Shown here piece by piece: positions 56,375 to 64,000 of a stretch of 64,000 nt of DNA. The notes below the pieces were generated by a model. It was not told the DNA's origin. It did not search any database and saw only the letters and a program-made list of their open reading frames with translations. Position 1 is the first letter of the stretch. Each line of letters begins with the position of its first letter. The stretch is from Amoebidium appalachense (lineage: Eukaryota; Ichthyosporea), in NCBI GenBank assembly GCA_963693365.1, contig CAVNZM010000010.1, positions 744,001 through 808,000 on the forward strand. Direction: 5' to 3'. The position numbers were made by a program, and so were the translations under genes.

Positions 56375-57820
56375 GGGGGGTACCATTCGAGTCTGCTCAA
56401 GGTGTTGTCTCACGTCATCCCGCTGATTTTCGAGCTTTGCCTTCTTCTCGGCCACTTCCCTTACTGCTTTTCGTGCGCGATTCCGGAAATCACTGAGTTT
56501 TTCGGATTTGCAATTGAAGTGTAAAGAATGGCTGTCTTTCTTGCACATCTTGCACCTAAGCGCATGGGTTTCACAGTCGCAAATATACTTGAGTTTCGTT
56601 CTTTCGGGGAATCTGGATTGTCCGACGTGGATAGGGCAGTCGGCATAGGCTATACTGCCATCATCGTCTGAGGTGTGGCTCTCGGCGCGACGTTTTTTCT
56701 GTTTTTTTGGATCTGTATTTTCAGAATCAGAGCCTGCCCGCTTTACGGCAATCGGTGTAGTGTTGTTGGCGGAGGCTTCATCTATGGCCCCGTAATCGGT
56801 CTTGATAGCAATCGAAATTTCGGGGTTGACATTTCCCTGTGTGTTCGGCGTGCTTGTCGCCACCATCTCGCCGGAATCCTGGGTGTTTGTTTGTTGTGCA
56901 GGTTTTGGGGCTGTTGGAATCTGTAAGTTTGACGGGTGGGTGGGTTGCCCTGGCGTGGCCGTGATAGTTGAGGGGTTTTTTCTGGGGGATACTGAAATAG
57001 GGAGTAATTGGTCCTCGGCGAGTGACCCACTCTGGGCCTGTTGGGGTGATTTGTCGATATTTCCCTTGGGCACAGGCGAATTTTGTCGTCGTGGGGGTTT
57101 TTCGGACTGTGCTAAAGCCGGGACCGGGGTCTTTGTTTTGGGCCGTGGGGGTGGTGGCTTACCCGCGATGTTTTGCTTTGAAGGGGCGGTCTTTGGGGCA
57201 CCTGTTGCATCCGGGTTTTGCAAGTTCCCGTTCTTTTCGGCCGTATTTTCGGACATTTCCCCGTCTTCGACGCCCAACCCTGGAATAAGCCGCATTTCTC
57301 CGCTGCTGTACCGTGCTTGGATCGCCTGGTGAACGCTGAAAGCCGATTGGTTAACCCGTTGTATCGCCGCTATCTGCTTGTTCTGATTGGCTTGATAGCT
57401 CTCCAGCCAATCATCCGACACGCTCCCGCACTGGCTAAGCAATTTCTCTTCATGAGCGGCCAAAATCGAAATTTCGTTCACCGATGACAACACTTTCTGA
57501 AATTTTGCCGTAATGATCTCGTTGTTTTTGCACCTTTTTCCGGCTGGCGACTCTGTGTTGGTGTTCAAGTCGTTTTCCCATATACGCCTCTTGTTGTCCC
57601 ATGTTTTTATCCAGGACCCAATCGTTTTCTTCCGTTCGTCCATGAAAACCTTGAGCCTACTTTCAGTCTCTTCTGCCCACCCCCCCTTAATGGAATGAAA
57701 CACATCAGGGTTTAGCGGGCGACGAGAGAGAGCTAATCCGAGCTCGGTTTTAGAACCCTTCTCGTCTCTGAATGGCGGGGGTCCCATGGAAATTTCAAAC
57801 AGCAGGTTAGACGGCCCCAT
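53600..57820 (-). CDS. B-box zinc finger and coiled-coil protein (TRIM-like)
   Basis: Exon 1, 57820-56384, codes 479 residues. It has a mixed N-terminal part with possible helices, a long Pro/Ser/Thr/Asn-rich disordered region (about 190-375), a basic cluster (KKQKKRR) that may be a nuclear signal, and a B-box-like zinc finger at about 395-434 (CPIH ... [23 protein letters not shown]), followed at once by a charged helix. Exon 2, 55333-55154, continues the coiled coil ([23 protein letters not shown]). Exon 3, 54356-54177, reads [16 protein letters not shown] and ends acidic. All are phase 0. A last exon 53737-53600 (phase 0, ending VKTPYMLN then TAA) is weak; without it the 3' end is unknown. 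No RING finger is present before the B-box, unlike classical TRIM E3 ligases. The role is unknown. Confidence 0.72.
54358..54451 (+). repeat. (GT)n microsatellite bordering an exon
   Basis: Begins at the acceptor of exon 54177-54356 of the B-box gene; on the gene strand (CA)n ending CAG. Confidence 0.97.
55299..55755. repeat. Three tandem copies of an exon-start segment
   Basis: About 90 bases covering the first codons and acceptor side of exon 2 of the B-box gene (55299-55388) recur at 55501-55590 and 55663-55755. Each has GGTCACGCTCA-GAATGCATTG, a G/A-rich stretch and GGAGGCAGGCTCTCGTTACG, and each is followed by a poly-C tract. The extra copies lie upstream in the gene's direction. Confidence 0.85.
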
Positions 57821-57902
57821 GTCAAGTGTTTGCGTATTCAGCCCCTGCAGATGGAGAAAGAACGATTAGAGATGAAAGATGGGGTGATGGTGGTTGGGGG
57901 AA

Positions 57903-57938
<36 letters not shown>

Positions 57939-59073
57939 AAAAGGTTCTATGGGTTTGGTTCTACGACCGTCACAGACTGGAATGGGAAAGAGTCGAGGGT
58001 CGACTAACGAGGAAATGAAGGTAGTGAGAAGTGACGGGAAAAAAAAGGAGGGGGGGGGGGGGGGGGGGGGAGGGGATGATGAAAGGGGTGAGGCGAGAAA
58101 GAGTGGGCGGGAGAGAGAGAACGAGAGAGCTAGCGGGGAAGGGATGGAGGCAAATGGGGTAGGAGGCTGGGAGGAGCTGAAGGAGAGAGGGGGAGGGGAT
58201 GGGAGGAAGGGAGGGGGAGAGGATTTGAGGGAGGGAGACAAGTGACAGGTTGTGGCAGGTTGAGAATGATGTATAAGAAACGGTTGGCAGGACAAACGTG
58301 AGGCTAATAGTTGCTGGGAGAAGAGTCCCCTGTCCTGCCTTACGAACCCTCACCCCACATCGCTCTTAGAGCGACAGAAACAACCCAAGAGCACCAAAGG
58401 TATACTGAAAGATGTACGAGGGGTCAGAGTTTAGTTGGAAAAAGGGACACAGCGGGGCCCAGTGGGGGGGGGGGGGGGGGGGGGGGGGTTGTTGGAACAA
58501 AGAGAAGTGAAGGCAAGAAAGAGAGGGCTCGGACGGATATTTGTGTCAAAGCCTCCGCTACAAAAACAAAGCCACATCAAAAAAAGTGCAAGCAAAGTTT
58601 TACAGTTGGTTTCAACTTTGAACAGCCTCAAAACAAAATGGAGAGCACAACGCCTATATTACCTAACCTATCACTGCCTACCTTGATAAGCAACAGGTAT
58701 CCGGTCTTTTCACGCTCAGAGGCACACACACAAGCACGTAACATGAACGAGTGTCAGACGGGACATCATAAGGCCTTTATTGTGCCTCAGACCTGAAAAC
58801 ATGTTTTCAAAGGCTCAGGAACAGTGACTTGCAGGTCGGGCTCCAAAATGTACTTGCCATATATGGCTATGTATACTCGCTTTTCATTGATATGTTTTCC
58901 CGCCATTTTCTTTATAAGGCTATATCGCTGCTGGCAGTTTCAAATTAATTATAATGAAGTTTTTTTCATTTTTTTTTTTTTGGGGTAGCTCGTGAACCGT
59001 TCTTACCCATCGGAAGCAACCGTTTCACAATATACATCTTTCTACTTAAAAAATATCAAGCGGTTTTCAGAAA
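57821..59073. other. Divergent intergenic region (B-box gene - / glucosidase gene +)
   Basis: Contains G runs at 57905-57936, 58050-58070 and 58463-58488 and purine-rich sequence on the + strand. A TATAA-like TTTATAAGG at about 58909 lies some 165 bases before the glucosidase ATG. A T-run at 58968-58980 and the acceptor-like GGTTTTCAG just before the ATG allow a 5' UTR intron. No other gene was found. Confidence 0.45.
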
Positions 59074-62848
<3,775 letters not shown>

Positions 62849-62876
<28 letters not shown>

Positions 62877-63375
62877 GTGTGTAATTGTAGCTCCAGTGTT
62901 TATCGCATTTTTGTTACGGGAACAGAGGTAGGGGGGGGGGGGGGGGGGAGGGGGGGGGGGGCTAATCTTTTTCAGGAATGTTTTCTTCTAATATACGCCC
63001 GCTGTATTCGTGCGTAACCTCCTTTGGCCAACAAACAAGCCACTACCAGGGTGGGTAATTCTTGCTTTAGTGTTAATTGCATTTTTGTTTGGGGAAGGGG
63101 GGGGGGGGGGGGGGGAGGGGGGGGGGTGAAAGGTCTATTTTTTTTCAGGAAGGAGCTCCCTTATTATGTCTGCTGTGTTCTCTTCCCCACTCTTTTGTGC
63201 GTGTTACGGGGAGGGGGGGGGGGGGGGGGGGGGAAGGGGGGAGGGGGTGCCGAAGGGGGGGGGGGGAGAGGGGGGGGGGGTGAAAGGTGTATTCATTTTC
63301 AGGAAGGGGCTCCCTTACTATGTCTGCTGTGTTCTCTTCCCCACTCTTTTGTGTATGTTACCTCTTTCGGCTACT
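62849..63375 (+). repeat. Tandem partial duplication of glucosidase exon 4 end and intron
   Basis: The exon-4 tail and donor with downstream intron (62849-62921) recurs at 63023-63095 (TTTGGCCAACAAACAA, CCAGGGTG-GTAATT, CATTTTTGTT). The following segment, TTTCAGGAA plus a pyrimidine-rich part, occurs at about 62967, 63143 and 63297; the last two copies are nearly identical for 55 bases (TATGTCTGCTGTGTTCTCTT). Period is about 155-178 bases, each unit with G runs. Confidence 0.8.
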
Positions 63376-63795
63376 CCCCTTAAACCTCGTTGCAGAGATG
63401 GGTTTTGCAAAATACGGAATGTTTTTCTGCATTTATGTCCCTCAAGGGAAATCACTGATCGAAAATCCGAAAATTTTCGATTTGTAGACCATCACAATGA
63501 TCGGAATCGGGTCTGTTATTCCGATCAATCAAATATAGCAAGATAGATTCTTTGATCTTTAATGCAAAGAAAGTGGTCAAAAAAGAGGAATTGTGCAGAG
63601 AAGATAGAAAAGTGATTAACTCACATGTTTGTGTATGAGCACATTTTGATCCTATCCCCAAATTTCGGCTCAACAGTTTGGCCGCAACAAAGGGATTAAT
63701 TTTGGATATTTATGTTTGTTTGGTTTTAACTTGTATTTGTGGGCTGGCGGGTGGGCGGGCAGGTGGGCGGGGGACGCCCAGGGGGGGGGGGAGGG

Positions 63796-63833
<38 letters not shown>

Positions 63834-64000
63834 GTCAGTGCTTACCTGTGTGTATGGGTGCCGAATCGTGTGTGGGCGTGCATGCATGAGGGTGAGTGGA
63901 CATGTGGTAGAACTCGCAGACGGTAGGTAGGCATTTGCGTGTTTGTGTGTGTGCGTGTGTACGTGTGTGTGTGTGTGTATGTGGGGGGGGGGGGGGGGGG

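Noticed and set aside
56675-57332. Plus-strand frames opposite the B-box gene
   Set aside because: Antisense to a convincing coding exon with conserved zinc ligands; no domain of their own.
62877-64000. Further glucosidase I exons
   Set aside because: No frame resembling the next conserved parts was found; only duplicated intron segments and repeats.

Overview
The window is eukaryotic nuclear DNA. Protein-coding genes are split by GT-AG introns (one looks GC-AG). The proteins are a Rab7 GTPase, the ER enzymes POFUT2 and glucosidase I, an N-terminally EF-handed adenylate kinase, a subtilase and a B-box protein. Introns and spacers are saturated with very long microsatellites and C or G homopolymers, so most open frames here (His-Thr, Cys-Val, Ser-Leu, Glu-Arg, Pro or Gly repeats) are translated repeats and not genes. 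The gene set would fit a unicellular opisthokont such as an ichthyosporean-like holozoan, but this is a guess; no ribosomal or organellar marker is present.

Layout. 1-5.6 kb: 3' part of a Rab7 gene (+), its introns carrying copies of a roughly 250-bp interspersed repeat. 5.6-11.2 kb: a repeat-poor island with two apparently intronless genes (+), a secreted protein of unknown function and a renalase-like flavoprotein. 11.2-25 kb: no securely recognised gene; 16-21 kb holds diverged duplicated blocks with exon-like pieces, and 22.5-24.5 kb holds tRNA-like relics. 25.7-28.3 kb: a four-exon proteinase K-like subtilase (+) with a Thr/Pro tail. 30.1-42.3 kb: a 13- or 14-exon gene (-) joining a four-EF-hand module to an adenylate kinase. 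45.1-51.0 kb: a complete six-exon POFUT2 (-) ending in RDEL. 53.6-57.8 kb: a B-box/coiled-coil gene (-). 59.1 kb to the end: the first four exons of mannosyl-oligosaccharide glucosidase (+), running out of the window.

Functional links. POFUT2 and glucosidase I both act in the ER on glycoproteins; Rab7 acts on late endosomes and lysosomes or vacuoles; the subtilase and the small secreted protein are secretory cargo. No operon-like organisation is seen. Exon boundaries were set by hand from splice consensus plus reading phase. For the kinase, POFUT2 and subtilase genes the exon lengths sum exactly to whole codons (384, 473 and 514 including stops), which supports the models.

The most unusual features are the EF-hand/adenylate kinase fusion, the use of (CA)n and (GT)n microsatellites as splice-site borders, partial-exon tandem duplications at two splice junctions, and the duplicated exon-like blocks at 16-21 kb.
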